From: an uncultured Bacteroidia bacterium
GTDB taxonomy: Bacteria > Bacteroidota > Bacteroidia > Bacteroidales > ML635J-15
NCBI GenBank assembly: GCA_902791865.1
Contig: CADAXK010000018.1
Span: 1 to 58,994 of the forward strand
Reading direction: 5' to 3'
DNA: 58,994 nucleotides
Shown here: piece after piece, positions 23,678 through 32,273 of the stretch
Layout of the letters: each line of letters starts with the position of its first letter
Position numbering within the stretch: the stretch's first letter is position 1
The notes under the pieces: model-generated
Told to the model about the DNA's origin: nothing
The model's database searches: none
Seen by the model: only the letters and a program-made list of their open reading frames with translations
Made by a program: the position numbers and the translations under genes

Positions 23678-24346
23678 TTATTTCAATAGTTTTCTTATTT
23701 GGTTCTCCGAAGCATCGGGAAGCAGATTCTGAAGATATTCCATCATCCTTTTGTACGATTCTTCGGGCGAGTGCGGGCATTGGCAGGCAGGTTTACCGTA
23801 TAGTAGTTCTGGCGTTGTCAGCAGCGACCAGCCCCAGCCGTATTCGTGTCCGTGCTTGTCGATAGGATACACAAAATCTTCGGTAACAATGCGGCAAGCC
23901 ATCTGCAGGCGGGTGACATAGCTGTCGAAACGACTGCGCATTTTAGGACCGTCGAAACCGCAAGCCGAACGCAGTTCCCTTGTAATCATACTGCCACGAC
24001 TGCTCAGGATTGCCAGTATAGTTTCTTCGATTGACCCTTCATCGGGAGCGCTATGCGTACTTCGGCGATAGTTGCAGAAATCCGGCCACCATTCGGTGCT
24101 TATGAAACCTGCCTTTCCAGCGAAAAACTTCCCATACACGCAGTCGCCTTCCCTTACAATGTCGCCTTTCCATTTCCACAATGGCCAGTCCCAGCCGCCA
24201 TCGGGCAGTTGTACATAGCGGCAGTCGGGGTCAACCAGCGCATTTGCCGAAAAACCATATATTCCGCTCTCAAGCAAAGGCAAAAAGCCAATCTGCTGAA
24301 TGGCGTCCATCATTTCGGCGCAGTCGTGTATGTTGTAGCGTAACAT
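23678..24346 (-). CDS. AlkZ-related winged-helix protein
   Basis: 222 residues from the start at 24346. Family features: IGFLPLLESGIYGFSANALV near the start, GGWDWPLWKWKGDI, YGKFFAGKAGFISTEWWPDF, then RLQMACRIVTEDF and a GWGWSLLTTPELLYG end. This is the shortened relative of the AlkZ/YcaQ DNA glycosylases that release crosslinked or alkylated bases using winged helices. The N-terminal catalytic QxQ/QxD segment of AlkZ is not visible, so glycosylase activity is uncertain. The promoter element TATCTTTG ends 5 bp before the ATG, predicting an mRNA with little or no leader; it also rules out a longer reading from 24364. Confidence 0.78.
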   Translation of the reverse strand: MLRYNIHDCAEMMDAIQQIGFLPLLESGIYGFSANALVDPDCRYVQLPDGGWDWPLWKWKGDIVREGDCVYGKFFAGKAGFISTEWWPDFCNYRRSTHSAPDEGSIEETILAILSSRGSMITRELRSACGFDGPKMRSRFDSYVTRLQMACRIVTEDFVYPIDKHGHEYGWGWSLLTTPELLYGKPACQCPHSPEESYKRMMEYLQNLLPDASENQIRKLLK

Positions 24347-24350
24347 ATCG

Positions 24351-24358
24351 CAAAGATA
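24351..24358 (-). promoter_or_regulatory. Promoter -7 element immediately before the AlkZ-related gene
   Basis: TATCTTTG on the minus strand, only 4 bp from the ATG at 24346. The predicted transcription start coincides with the start codon, so translation may be leaderless. Confidence 0.5.
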
Positions 24359-24449
24359 AGACAAAGTTCCAAAATGCCGATTAAAAACTGAGAATCGTGT
24401 AAAATTTGAACAACACCAGAAAAAAATTCAATAATTAAGGAATAATTCG

Positions 24450-24457
24450 TAATTTTG
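24450..24457 (+). promoter_or_regulatory. Promoter -7 element for the structured RNA / methyltransferase operon
   Basis: TAATTTTG matches TAnnTTTG about 345 bp before the methyltransferase start, so its transcript would begin near 24463 and include the structured region. I see no TTG at -33. Confidence 0.45.
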
Positions 24458-24462
24458 CACAA

Positions 24463-24741
24463 GTAAAATGTTTATTAACGATTTAAATTTATAGGTAAAA
24501 ATAGAAGGATAAATTATTAAATAACCAAAGCATTAGCTATTATTCTTGTCCGAATCAAAAGCCTGCAAACTGATGATTCAGAAGTTATTGGAATAACGCT
24601 AATCCACGGGAAAGTTTGTTTTTTCGTTATCCACTATAGAGTTAATGCTCGCACGAACAAGGTGTGAGCTAATCTAAGTGGATAACGGGGTTCTTGCAGG
24701 CTCCTCGTGGACAGGATGGAAAGGCTCGCACCTTTCTTTTT
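24463..24741 (+). ncRNA. Candidate structured RNA upstream of the EcoRI-family methyltransferase
   Basis: Noncoding. A 9-bp closing helix (AGCCTGCAA at 24560-24568 with TTGCAGGCT at 24694-24702) encloses a small hairpin (GTTAT/ATAAC, 24584-24597) and a long arm made of CGTTATCCACT/AGTGGATAACG (24625-24635/24677-24687) tipped by GCTCGCAC/GTGTGAGC (24647-24654/24662-24669). TCCACG inside the loop (24603-24608) can pair with CGTGGA (24706-24711) outside it, a possible pseudoknot. A terminator ends the RNA 54 bp before the methyltransferase start. GTGTGAGC can instead pair with GCTCGCAC inside that terminator, so two exclusive folds exist. It may be an attenuator or an independent ncRNA. It resembles no Rfam family I know. 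Confidence 0.55.
24719..24741 (+). terminator. Terminator/attenuator before the methyltransferase gene
   Basis: GAAAGG (24719-24724), 6-nt loop CTCGCA, CCTTTC (24731-24736) and then five T. Its 5' strand and loop duplicate GCTCGCAC of the upstream arm, so an anti-terminating pairing with 24662-24669 is possible. Confidence 0.65.
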
Positions 24742-24794
24742 AGCCAAAACCGATGATGAAGATTGATAGTGATGCGAAAAACTATCAATCGAAT

Positions 24795-25886
24795 ATGGCA
24801 AACGAGAATCTTTCGAAGGCAAAAATCGCCAAAAATGATGAATTTTACACCCAATATGCTGACATTCAAAAGGAAATAAATGCATATCTGGAATACAATC
24901 CCGATGTGTTTAGAGGAAAAACTATTCTGTTGCCTTGCGACGACCCCGAATGGAGCAACTTTACAAAGTTTTTTGCACAGAATTTCGAGAATTTTGGCTT
25001 GAAAAAACTTATTTCCACATCGTATGCAGTGGAAAGCAAACAAATTAAGCAATGGCAACCTACACTTTTCGAAACCGAAAATCCCAACTACGATGCCGAC
25101 AAAAGCCGCACTAACGGAAAGATTTTCATTCTAGACCACGACACCAACCAGAACGGCAAAATCGACATCGAAGATTTGGAATGGCAATACCTTAATGGCG
25201 ACGGCGATTTCCGTTCCGATGAAGTGAAAAAACTTCGTGACGAGGCCGATATTATCATTACAAACCCTCCCTTTTCGCTGTTTAGGGAATTTTTGGCTTG
25301 GATAGTTGAAGCTAAGAAACAATTCGTAATTATTGGAAATCAAAATGCCATTACATATAAAGAAGTTTTTCCTTTGATAAAGGATAATAAAATTTGGTTA
25401 GGCAAAGGATTTACTGGTGGGGCAGGACATTTTATTAGTAATTATACTGATTATGCAACAGCAGGAGACCATAAAGAAGGAATGATTAGAGTTTCGGGAG
25501 TTGTTTGGTTTACCAATCTTGAACACGGTCGCCGACACCAGCCACTTTCGCTAATGACAATGGAAGACAACATAAAATTCAGCAGACACAAGGAATTGAA
25601 AGGCATCGGTTATCAGAAATATGACAATTATGATGCGATTGAAGTACCTTTTACGGATGCTATTCCAAGCGATTATGATGGAGCAATGGGAGTTCCAATT
25701 TCTTTTTTGGATAAATATTGTCCGGAACAATTTGAAATTTTAGGTGCGGCTCAAGGGTCAGAAGAAATAGCAGGAGATTATTATCTCGGTATTATTTCAA
25801 CTATAGTGTATGATGGAGGAAAAGCAAGACCATACATAAATGGAAAGTCTGTTTACAATCGCATTTTAATTCGCAAAAAACAATAA
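24795..25886 (+). CDS. EcoRI-family adenine-specific DNA methyltransferase
   Basis: 363 residues from [20 protein letters not shown], the conserved start of the family; an upstream in-frame ATG at 24753 would add 14 residues and lies 11 bp after the terminator. Motif IV is NPPF at 157-160 ([16 protein letters not shown]), the catalytic site for N6-adenine methylation. The segment [17 protein letters not shown] and later GGAGHFI and [13 protein letters not shown] are typical. EcoRI methylates GAATTC; the specificity here cannot be read. 13 bp downstream is a DUF262-HNH nuclease gene, which may be the restriction partner in place of an EcoRI-type endonuclease. Confidence 0.9.
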   Translation: MANENLSKAKIAKNDEFYTQYADIQKEINAYLEYNPDVFRGKTILLPCDDPEWSNFTKFFAQNFENFGLKKLISTSYAVESKQIKQWQPTLFETENPNYDADKSRTNGKIFILDHDTNQNGKIDIEDLEWQYLNGDGDFRSDEVKKLRDEADIIITNPPFSLFREFLAWIVEAKKQFVIIGNQNAITYKEVFPLIKDNKIWLGKGFTGGAGHFISNYTDYATAGDHKEGMIRVSGVVWFTNLEHGRRHQPLSLMTMEDNIKFSRHKELKGIGYQKYDNYDAIEVPFTDAIPSDYDGAMGVPISFLDKYCPEQFEILGAAQGSEEIAGDYYLGIISTIVYDGGKARPYINGKSVYNRILIRKKQ

Positions 25887-25899
25887 AAACAATCACATT

Positions 25900-27060
25900 A
25901 TGCAAACAACATTAAAACAATACACTGTTCTTGAAATCTGCGAAGGATTTGTATATAACGAATTTGAAGGCAAAGGTCTGTTTGGTCTTTCGGGAAAGTT
26001 GACCATTCAGCCGGAATATCAACGCAACTACATTTATGCGGATGGTAAACGCGATGTGGCTGTGATAGATTCAATGCTAAAAGGTTATCCGCTGGGCTTG
26101 ATATATTTCAACAAGGTTTCGGATGAAAAATTGGAAGTTCTTGATGGTCAACAGCGTATAACAAGTTTTGGTCGTTATGTTACGGGTAAATTTGCAATAA
26201 AGGATGCAAATGGTATGGAGCAATATTTTTCTGGTCTTGCCGAGAATTTGCAACAGAAAATTCTTGATACGCAGATACTTGTTTACGAGTGTGAAGGAGA
26301 GGAAAGTGAAATAAAGGAATGGTTCAAGACCATAAATATTGCTGGCGTTCCGCTAAACGAACAGGAATTGCTAAATGCAGTGTATTCGGGACCATTTGTC
26401 ACAAAAGCAAAAGAGGAATTTTCGAACACGCAAAATGCCAATGTGCAAAAGTGGAGCGCGTATGTTTCGGGAAATGTAAATCGTCAGGATTTCTTGCATA
26501 CTGCTCTTGAATGGGTGAGCAAAGGCAAAATTGGAGAATATATGAGCTCGCATCGCCAAGACAACAATATCAACGAACTGAAAACATATTTCAATGCTGT
26601 AATTGATTGGATTTCAGGAGTTTTTAATGATGTTGAAAGTGAAATGCGCGGTTTGGAATGGGGTCGTTTGTACGAAACATATCATAAGAATTCATACAAT
26701 CCAGCTGCGATTTCTGCTCGTGTACACGAATTATATGCCGATCCATACGTAAAAAGCAGGAAAGGTATTTTTGAATATCTTTTAGGTGGCGAAATTGATA
26801 AAAGATTGCTTGATGTTCGTGTTTTTGACGAAGCTACTAAAAAAGCAGTCTATGCAAGACAAACGCAAGAAGCCAATGCCGAAAATAAATCAAATTGTCC
26901 GCTTTGTGCATTAGGAAGCGACAACAACAAAATAAGAATCTGGAAGCTTGCCGAAATGGATGCCGACCACGTAACAGCATGGAGCAATGGCGGTGCAACA
27001 GACATAAATAATTGTCAGATGCTTTGCAAGACACATAATAGGGCGAAGGGAAACAAATAA
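25900..27060 (+). CDS. DUF262 and HNH-nuclease protein
   Basis: 386 residues. The N-terminal DUF262 (ParB/GmrS-like NTPase-nuclease) has PEYQRNY at 38-44 and the diagnostic DGQQR at 82-86. The C-terminal HNH domain has Cys333 and Cys336 (CPLC), Asp356-His357 ([13 protein letters not shown]), Asn371, Cys372, Cys376 and His379-Asn380, a complete metal-binding nuclease core. GmrSD-type enzymes with DUF262 cut modified DNA. Here it is coupled to an adenine methyltransferase, so it may restrict unmodified or differently modified DNA. No membrane or secretion signal. Confidence 0.88.
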   Translation: MQTTLKQYTVLEICEGFVYNEFEGKGLFGLSGKLTIQPEYQRNYIYADGKRDVAVIDSMLKGYPLGLIYFNKVSDEKLEVLDGQQRITSFGRYVTGKFAIKDANGMEQYFSGLAENLQQKILDTQILVYECEGEESEIKEWFKTINIAGVPLNEQELLNAVYSGPFVTKAKEEFSNTQNANVQKWSAYVSGNVNRQDFLHTALEWVSKGKIGEYMSSHRQDNNINELKTYFNAVIDWISGVFNDVESEMRGLEWGRLYETYHKNSYNPAAISARVHELYADPYVKSRKGIFEYLLGGEIDKRLLDVRVFDEATKKAVYARQTQEANAENKSNCPLCALGSDNNKIRIWKLAEMDADHVTAWSNGGATDINNCQMLCKTHNRAKGNK

Positions 27061-27126
27061 GCTAATCCTACACAGCGGGGTTAAGGATTTGTAAAGAAGA
27101 ACATCGTTCAAATACCCAAAAAACAT

Positions 27127-27134
27127 TATCTTTG
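27127..27134 (+). promoter_or_regulatory. Promoter -7 element of the YdeI-like gene
   Basis: TATCTTTG 21 bp upstream of the ATG at 27156. It fixes this ATG rather than the one at 27144. Confidence 0.6.
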
Positions 27135-27155
27135 CTAAAAATATGCAATAGATTT

Positions 27156-27491
27156 ATGCAAATCACTAATCTGCTGGAATACTATACCCGTGCCGAATTG
27201 CGCCAGTGGCTCATCGTCAACCACAAGACAGCCAAGGAATGCTGGGTTACGACAAATCGCACCAAGATTCCACGCTCCGACTGCATTCCATACATCGAAG
27301 TTGTTGAAGAGGCACTTTGCTTCGGTTGGATCGACAGTACGCTCAAGCGTCTTCCCGATGGCAGATGCGCCCAACGACTTTCGCCGCGCCGCAAGAATAG
27401 CCACTGGACGGAGTTGAACAAACAACGCTGTCGCGATCTTATTGCTCGCGGACTTATGACCGACAGCGGTCTGCAAGCGATGCCAAAATAG
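27156..27491 (+). pseudogene. YdeI/OmpD-associated family protein, C-terminally truncated
   Basis: 111 residues against roughly 190 for the family. The N-terminal half is well conserved: YYTRAELRQWLIVNH, EEALCFGWIDSTLKRL, AQRLSPRRKNSHWTELN and RDLIARGLMTDSGL. The reading then stops at AMPK, and the usual C-terminal half (helices ending in an INxAKxxETR-like region) is absent from all frames before the next promoter. A deletion has probably removed it. The promoter is intact, so a short product may still be made. Full-length relatives are linked to bacteriocin or peptide resistance; function here is doubtful. Confidence 0.75.
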
Positions 27492-27507
27492 TAATAGAAA
27501 AAAATAT

Positions 27508-27515
27508 TACTTTTG
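27508..27515 (+). promoter_or_regulatory. Promoter -7 element of the flavodoxin lipoprotein
   Basis: TACTTTTG 42 bp upstream of the ATG at 27558. Confidence 0.55.
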
Positions 27516-27557
27516 CATCAAACATTTTTCAAGGCAAAACATTAAACAATATTCAAA

Positions 27558-28412
27558 ATGAAAAATTTAAAGCTTATGCTAGTCATTGCAACTGCCGCTG
27601 TAACAGCAATTTCGTGCGGCACAAAGAATGAGAACAAAGAGGAAGCAACCGAAAAGGAAGCCCCCAAGGTATTGGTTCTCTACTATTCGCAAACATCCAA
27701 CACCAAGGCTGTAGCAACCGAAATTGCTACCAAACTCAATGCCGACATCGAGGAGATTGTTGCTGTAAATCCATACGATGGCGATTTTAAGGCAACTATC
27801 GACCGTTGCATCGTTGAGCGCGAACAAGGAACTGTTACAGAAATCAAGCCACTTGCAGCCGACATTGCCAATTACGATGTAATTTTCATAGGTTATCCTG
27901 TTTGGTTCGGCACATACGCTCCGCCAGTTGCAACTTTCCTTGCAAATACCGATTTGAGCGGCAAGAAGATTGTTCCGTTCTGCACATTCGGTAGCGGAGG
28001 TTTGGAGTCGAGCGTAAAAGATATGGCTGAGAAGCAGCCAAAGGCAGAAATTCTCAAAGGTTATGGTGTACGCGCAGCTCGCTTGGATGCTATGCCAAAG
28101 GAAATCGACAACTTCTTGAAGGCAAGCGGTTTTCTCGAAGGCGAATATGTTAAGTTGGACGAATTTCCCGAACAGCACAATGTAAGCGAAGAGGAAACAG
28201 CAATCTTCAATGCTGCCGTTGATGGTTATACGATGCTTCACGCAGAGGCAAAGACTGTTGCATCGCGTAATCTTCCCAATGGCGTTGAGTATTTGTTTAC
28301 AGCCATTGACCTTCCTCGCGAGGACAATCCAGACATGCCAGTTCGTGAAATCAAGGTTTATGTGACTGTTGAAAATGGTGCTGCACCCGTTTTTACGAAT
28401 GTTGTCAGATAA
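27558..28412 (+). CDS. Flavodoxin-domain lipoprotein
   Basis: 284 residues. Signal peptide with lipobox TAISC, so Cys20 would be lipidated and the protein held on the periplasmic side of a membrane. After a charged linker, residues 37-185 form a flavodoxin fold: FMN phosphate loop YSQTSNT at 43-49, GYPVWFGTYAPPVATFL near residue 115 and PFCTFGSGG. The last ~75 residues form an extra domain without match. Exported flavodoxins of this kind are common in gut Bacteroidales; their partner is unknown. No inactivating change. Confidence 0.85.
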   Translation: MKNLKLMLVIATAAVTAISCGTKNENKEEATEKEAPKVLVLYYSQTSNTKAVATEIATKLNADIEEIVAVNPYDGDFKATIDRCIVEREQGTVTEIKPLAADIANYDVIFIGYPVWFGTYAPPVATFLANTDLSGKKIVPFCTFGSGGLESSVKDMAEKQPKAEILKGYGVRAARLDAMPKEIDNFLKASGFLEGEYVKLDEFPEQHNVSEEETAIFNAAVDGYTMLHAEAKTVASRNLPNGVEYLFTAIDLPREDNPDMPVREIKVYVTVENGAAPVFTNVVR

Positions 28413-28450
28413 GATAGGTTCTTTTATAAAAAGTGAAGATATTTAATCGT

Positions 28451-28524
28451 ATCGTTCCGTAAATTGTATTTTTCGGAATAATATTATTATTTTTGCGTCG
28501 CAAAAATTAAACAATCGGAACGAT
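28451..28524 (+). promoter_or_regulatory. Fic gene promoter inside an inverted-repeat operator
   Basis: TATTTTTG at 28488-28495, with TTG at 28464-28466, forms the promoter. It is bracketed by ATCGTTCCG at 28451-28459 and its exact complement CGGAACGAT at 28516-28524, the latter touching the ATG. The symmetry extends inward (ATTGT / ACAAT). Placement on both sides of the promoter suggests a repressor site, probably bound by the Fic protein's own N-terminal HTH. Confidence 0.6.
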
Positions 28525-29451
28525 ATGGAATATTTGAAAGTATCCGAAATAGCAGAAAAATGGGGCATTTCATCTCGTAGAGTGAGATTGCTTTGCGAGC
28601 AGGGGCGTATTGCTGGAGTTGAGCGTCGCGGTAAACTTTATTTTATCCCGGCGGATGCGCCGCAACCTGTTGATGCTCGTGTCTATACAAAACGAAAGGC
28701 AATAAAAATATATACTCCGATTTTGGAGCAGATAGATGCGCTTAAACAATCGCTTGATGCCAACCGTCCTCTTACTCCAGCTGAGGTTGAAGCAATTAGG
28801 GATGTTTTTCTCGTAGAGCACACATACAATAGCAATGCAATTGAAGGTAATACTCTGACATTGCAGGAAACCGCACTCGTATTGCAAGGAATTACAATCG
28901 CCCAGAAGCCACTGAAGGATCATCTTGAAGCTGTAGGATACAGGGATGCTTTTCGTTATGTGGAAGAATTGGCTACACAAGGTAAGGATCTTTCTGAATT
29001 TGAAATAAAAAACATTCATAGTTTGGTTTTGTCCGACCGTCCCGACGACAAAGGAAAATTCCGCCGAGTGAATGTGCGCATTGCCGGAGCATTGACAGAA
29101 CCGGTGCAGCCATATTTGATTGAGCCTAAGCTTACAGAGCTTTTGGAGGATTTTCGTTCTTGGAATAATTCGTTGCACATTGTTGAATGCGTGTCTCTTT
29201 TTCATCTCTGTTTTGAAAGTATTCATCCTTTTATCGATGGTAATGGCCGCACTGGCAGATTGGTGATGAATCTTCAGCTTATCAAGTCTGGACTTCCAGC
29301 AGTAAATATCAAGTTTGCAGATCGCAGGCGTTATTATGATGCATTTGACGAGTATGCTCGAACTGGCTCAGCTGATGCTATGATTAAACTTGTTGGTGAG
29401 GCTGTTGTAAGTAGGTTGAGAGAGATGTTGGATGCTTTGGGAAATAGTTAA
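28525..29451 (+). CDS. Fic family protein with N-terminal MerR/excisionase-like HTH
   Basis: 308 residues. Residues 1-45 form a helix-turn-helix (LKVSEIAEKWGISSRRVRLL, then GRIAGVERRGKLYFIP) for DNA binding. The Fic domain has the complete catalytic motif HPFIDGNGRTGR at 234-245, with His234 as base; it transfers AMP from ATP to protein hydroxyls. The auto-inhibitory helix is also present N-terminal to the domain (SNAIEGN at 103-109, matching S/TxxxEG/N), so activity is self-restrained. The HTH and the palindromic operator around the promoter point to autorepression, as in HTH-Fic toxin/antitoxin-like units. Targets are unknown. Confidence 0.93.
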   Translation: MEYLKVSEIAEKWGISSRRVRLLCEQGRIAGVERRGKLYFIPADAPQPVDARVYTKRKAIKIYTPILEQIDALKQSLDANRPLTPAEVEAIRDVFLVEHTYNSNAIEGNTLTLQETALVLQGITIAQKPLKDHLEAVGYRDAFRYVEELATQGKDLSEFEIKNIHSLVLSDRPDDKGKFRRVNVRIAGALTEPVQPYLIEPKLTELLEDFRSWNNSLHIVECVSLFHLCFESIHPFIDGNGRTGRLVMNLQLIKSGLPAVNIKFADRRRYYDAFDEYARTGSADAMIKLVGEAVVSRLREMLDALGNS

Positions 29452-29476
29452 TAGAAAAAAATTAATAGTGTTCGCT

Positions 29477-30589
29477 ATGAGAAAATATTGGATTGACAAC
29501 CTTCGCTGGGTGACGGTACTGCTTGTATTGCTGTACCATGTTATTTATTTCTATAACAACAAAGGCGTATTTGGTGGAGTGGGGGGCTTTGGCGATGGTC
29601 CGCAATATCAGGATATCCTGATGTACATTCTCTATCCTTGGTTTATGCCGATGCTGTTCATATTGGCAGGTATCAGTGCCCGTTATTCATTAGATAAGCA
29701 TTCAGCAAAAGAGTGGATAAAATCGCGTACGCGCAAATTGCTAGTGCCTAGCACTATTGGTCTATTTATATTCCAATGGATGACGGGGTTCTTCAACACG
29801 CATGTGGGAGGTACAGATGTGTTGGCTGATGTCCCACAGCCAATTAAGTTCTTTGTTTGGTCCGTTAGTGGTACTGGACCACTTTGGTTTGTCCAAGTTC
29901 TATGGCTTATATGCTTGATATTGTTGCTTATAAGGCTGTTTGATTCGAAAAACAAATTTTGGAACTTGTGTGGAAAGTCCAACATTATCGTCATTATTAT
30001 GCTCGGTGTACTTTTCTGGGCTGGTCAGCAGACACTGATAAGCAATCCTCGTCCCGAATCTGCAGATGGTCTTTACAATCTCTATAAGCCGTTTTTCTAT
30101 CTGATTATGTTTCTGCTGGGCTACTTTGTATTTTCGCACGATGAGGTACAGGAACGACTTGGCAAGGCTTGGATTCCGCTAATGATATGTGCGGTGATTT
30201 CTGGAACGGTATTGACGGTTCTTACATTTGGCGAAAACAATACCACACCCGAATACCTTGGCAGCCCGCTAAATTGCTTGTACGGTTGGCTAATGACACT
30301 TGCTATGATGGGTTGGTTCAAGTCGTGCTTCGACAGGACAAATCGTTTTGCTTCCTACATGACACGCTCGAGTTATGGCATTTACATTATTCATTATCTT
30401 GTAGTTGCAAGCTTTGGCTATATGCTAAAAATGTACACCACACTACCGCCAGTAGCAATATATATTATAATGTTCTTTGCTGTATTTACTTTGCCTCCGC
30501 TTATGTACGAAATTATGCATCGCATTCCGTTTATTCGCTGGTGCGTGCTAGGGGAGAAGAAGATAAAAGACAAAAGCAAATCGAACTAA
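29477..30589 (+). CDS. Acyltransferase-3-family integral membrane protein
   Basis: 370 residues from MRKYWIDNLRWVTVLLVLLY, the family's typical opening in which the Asp-x-Leu-Arg segment precedes the first membrane helix and the HVIYFY His. About ten membrane helices follow (for example MPMLFILAGISARY, KLLVPSTIGLFIF, GPLWFVQVLWLICLILLLI, SYGIYIIHYLVVASFGYML). This family moves acyl groups to sugars or lipids of the envelope. The acceptor cannot be told. The start at 29477 was preferred to a longer reading overlapping the Fic gene by 20 bp. A bidirectional terminator follows. Confidence 0.85.
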   Translation: MRKYWIDNLRWVTVLLVLLYHVIYFYNNKGVFGGVGGFGDGPQYQDILMYILYPWFMPMLFILAGISARYSLDKHSAKEWIKSRTRKLLVPSTIGLFIFQWMTGFFNTHVGGTDVLADVPQPIKFFVWSVSGTGPLWFVQVLWLICLILLLIRLFDSKNKFWNLCGKSNIIVIIMLGVLFWAGQQTLISNPRPESADGLYNLYKPFFYLIMFLLGYFVFSHDEVQERLGKAWIPLMICAVISGTVLTVLTFGENNTTPEYLGSPLNCLYGWLMTLAMMGWFKSCFDRTNRFASYMTRSSYGIYIIHYLVVASFGYMLKMYTTLPPVAIYIIMFFAVFTLPPLMYEIMHRIPFIRWCVLGEKKIKDKSKSN

Positions 30590-30593
30590 TACA

Positions 30594-30623
30594 AAAATGC
30601 CCACCGCAACCGATGGGCATTTT
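30594..30623. terminator. Bidirectional terminator
   Basis: AAAATGCCCA (30594-30603) pairs with TGGGCATTTT (30614-30623) over 10 bp with a 10-nt loop and T-tracts on either strand. It serves the acyltransferase gene and the convergent membrane-protein gene. Confidence 0.8.
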
Positions 30624-30638
30624 ATATTGATATTACTG

Positions 30639-31589
30639 TTATGCTTTGCGTCGTTTGACGAAATAGCATATAGTGGAGCTTGCAAGCAATATTCCCGATA
30701 CGGCAAGAAGTACCTCGGAGAATGGCCAGTGGCTTATTAGAAAATGTATGCTTAGAAGTAAAAATATTACAAATAAGGCACCCAATGCCGCAAGAATCTT
30801 TGGGGTTCCATTATGTGCAAGCATACTCGCAATGACAATTATCAAAACGACCGACATCAATGTTCCAGCAATAACAATCAGGCTGCCAAAAGGAATATGG
30901 AATATCTTGAATATAAGCCCAATCAGGTATATGCAAAGTGTTATTATTCCAAATGCTAGAACCTTGAGGTTAAGTATAAGCGGTTGCTTTTCTATCTGAT
31001 TGATTATCATGCTTGTCTTGCTTAAATTACGCATCTTATATACGATATACCCGACAATCAGTAGAAATACAGGCAAACCAATAAATAATGCACGCTGTTT
31101 TATGCTGCGGCAATATTCCTCATTTGCAAAATAAGAGTCCATGTTCATAATAAGCAAGATTACCCAGAGGACAAGCAGAATGGATGCCGCCAGATAGAAG
31201 AATATATAGTTGCGCTGCATTCGCCTAGTTTCCTTTGCAAAGGTAAGTATGTCGTTGTCTGTCTTTACTTTGTTTATAAAGTTGCCATAAAGATTAAGTT
31301 CTACGATCAACGATGCTATCAATATCAGCGCAAGACTGATACTTATCCATGGTGACAATCGCATTGCAAATTGTATTACGTATATACTTAATACAGTTCC
31401 AATTAGGTAACTTGCTGCGATAAAAATCCTTTTCCGTCTTAAACGCGCGGTTTGTTTGTCTATTTCCTCTTCAAAAGGCTTGTTGTTTACAATATCACGC
31501 TTCGAAAATTTTTCCTGCATTTTATCGTATTGCATTTTGGTTTCTTCCAATGGATTTTTTGCTCCCGAGTTTTCTTTTTTTGTTTCCAT
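30639..31589 (-). CDS. Multi-pass membrane protein partner of an ECF sigma factor
   Basis: 316 residues. The N-terminal ~52 residues are charged and cytoplasmic (PLEETKMQYDKMQEKFSKRD, EEEIDKQTARLRRKR), then about eight hydrophobic spans, starting with IFIAASYLIGTVLSIYVIQF and ending with VLLAVSGILLASSTICYFV. No catalytic motif. It begins 7 bp after the sigma factor gene, where an anti-sigma factor is usually found; a multi-pass protein with a cytoplasmic helical head could hold the sigma factor at the membrane. I recognise no named family, so this is inferred from position. Confidence 0.7.
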   Translation of the reverse strand: METKKENSGAKNPLEETKMQYDKMQEKFSKRDIVNNKPFEEEIDKQTARLRRKRIFIAASYLIGTVLSIYVIQFAMRLSPWISISLALILIASLIVELNLYGNFINKVKTDNDILTFAKETRRMQRNYIFFYLAASILLVLWVILLIMNMDSYFANEEYCRSIKQRALFIGLPVFLLIVGYIVYKMRNLSKTSMIINQIEKQPLILNLKVLAFGIITLCIYLIGLIFKIFHIPFGSLIVIAGTLMSVVLIIVIASMLAHNGTPKILAALGALFVIFLLLSIHFLISHWPFSEVLLAVSGILLASSTICYFVKRRKA

Positions 31590-31596
31590 ACCTCAA

Positions 31597-32082
31597 TTAT
31601 TTATTATTAGCCATTTTTATAAGTTTTTCCTTTATGCGAACCAAGCGAACACCGACATTCTGCGACGAAATGCCAATTATGCTGGCAATCTCGTCGTAGG
31701 ACAAGTCTTCGAGCCACAACATCACCAATGCTCTATCGGCCATATCAAGGCGAAGAATCCGCTCGTGAAGTTCCGAAAAGCGAGCGTCCGAAGTGTTTGC
31801 TTCGTCGTAAGGATTTATGTCCATGGTAAGCGGTAGAGTCTGGAGGCATCTGCCTTTTAGTGCTTTTTCGTTCAGCGCCGTATTAAGTGCTATCCTATAC
31901 ACCCAGGTATTCATGTTGCTTCGTTCTTCAAATCCTTCCATTCCGTTCCAGATTCGTATCAGAATCTCCTGGAAAAGATCCTCGACATCTTCCTTCTGAC
32001 TGGTAAAGAGATAGCATACCGTGTATATTGTACGCTTGTGTTCCCGCACCAGATTGATAAATTTTGATTCTTTATTATCCAT
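31597..32082 (-). CDS. ECF-type RNA polymerase sigma-70 factor
   Basis: 161 residues. Region 2: YLFTSQKEDVEDLFQEILIR with WVYRIALNTALN; region 4: RALVMLWLEDLSYDEIASII followed by GISSQNVGVRLVRIKEKL, the helix-turn-helix. Divergent from the sigma factor at 1328-1810. Operon with a multi-pass membrane protein. The 190 bp upstream (32083-32273) hold the DHS terminator and AT-rich sequence; I find no exact TAnnTTTG for this gene, so it may be read from an autoregulated ECF promoter. Confidence 0.92.
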   Translation of the reverse strand: MDNKESKFINLVREHKRTIYTVCYLFTSQKEDVEDLFQEILIRIWNGMEGFEERSNMNTWVYRIALNTALNEKALKGRCLQTLPLTMDINPYDEANTSDARFSELHERILRLDMADRALVMLWLEDLSYDEIASIIGISSQNVGVRLVRIKEKLIKMANNK

Positions 32083-32217
32083 TATTTCTGCGTTTTGCTT
32101 CCATATTAGACAGGGAATTGTCCTTTTTATTACATCAAAACTTGTATTTTTTTTACAAAAATGTGTAAAATATGAAAAATGACTAATAATTAATTTGTTT
32201 CCAGGTTGTTACAATAT

Positions 32218-32251
32218 AAAAAAGCGGAAATCCAAAGACTGAATTTCCGCT
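32218..32251 (-). terminator. Terminator of the speB/DHS-like operon
   Basis: AGCGGAAAT (32223-32231) pairs with ATTTCCGCT (32243-32251); the A-run at 32218-32223 gives a U-tract on the minus strand. Confidence 0.75.
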
Positions 32252-32273
32252 ACATATTTACTAATTGATACAA

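Noticed and set aside
24463..24741. Structured RNA considered as a retron msr-msd or an integron attC site
   Set aside because: No reverse transcriptase or integrase gene is near, and the GTT...AAC core of attC does not fit (GTTATCC/GGATAAC is not GTTRRRY/RYYYAAC).
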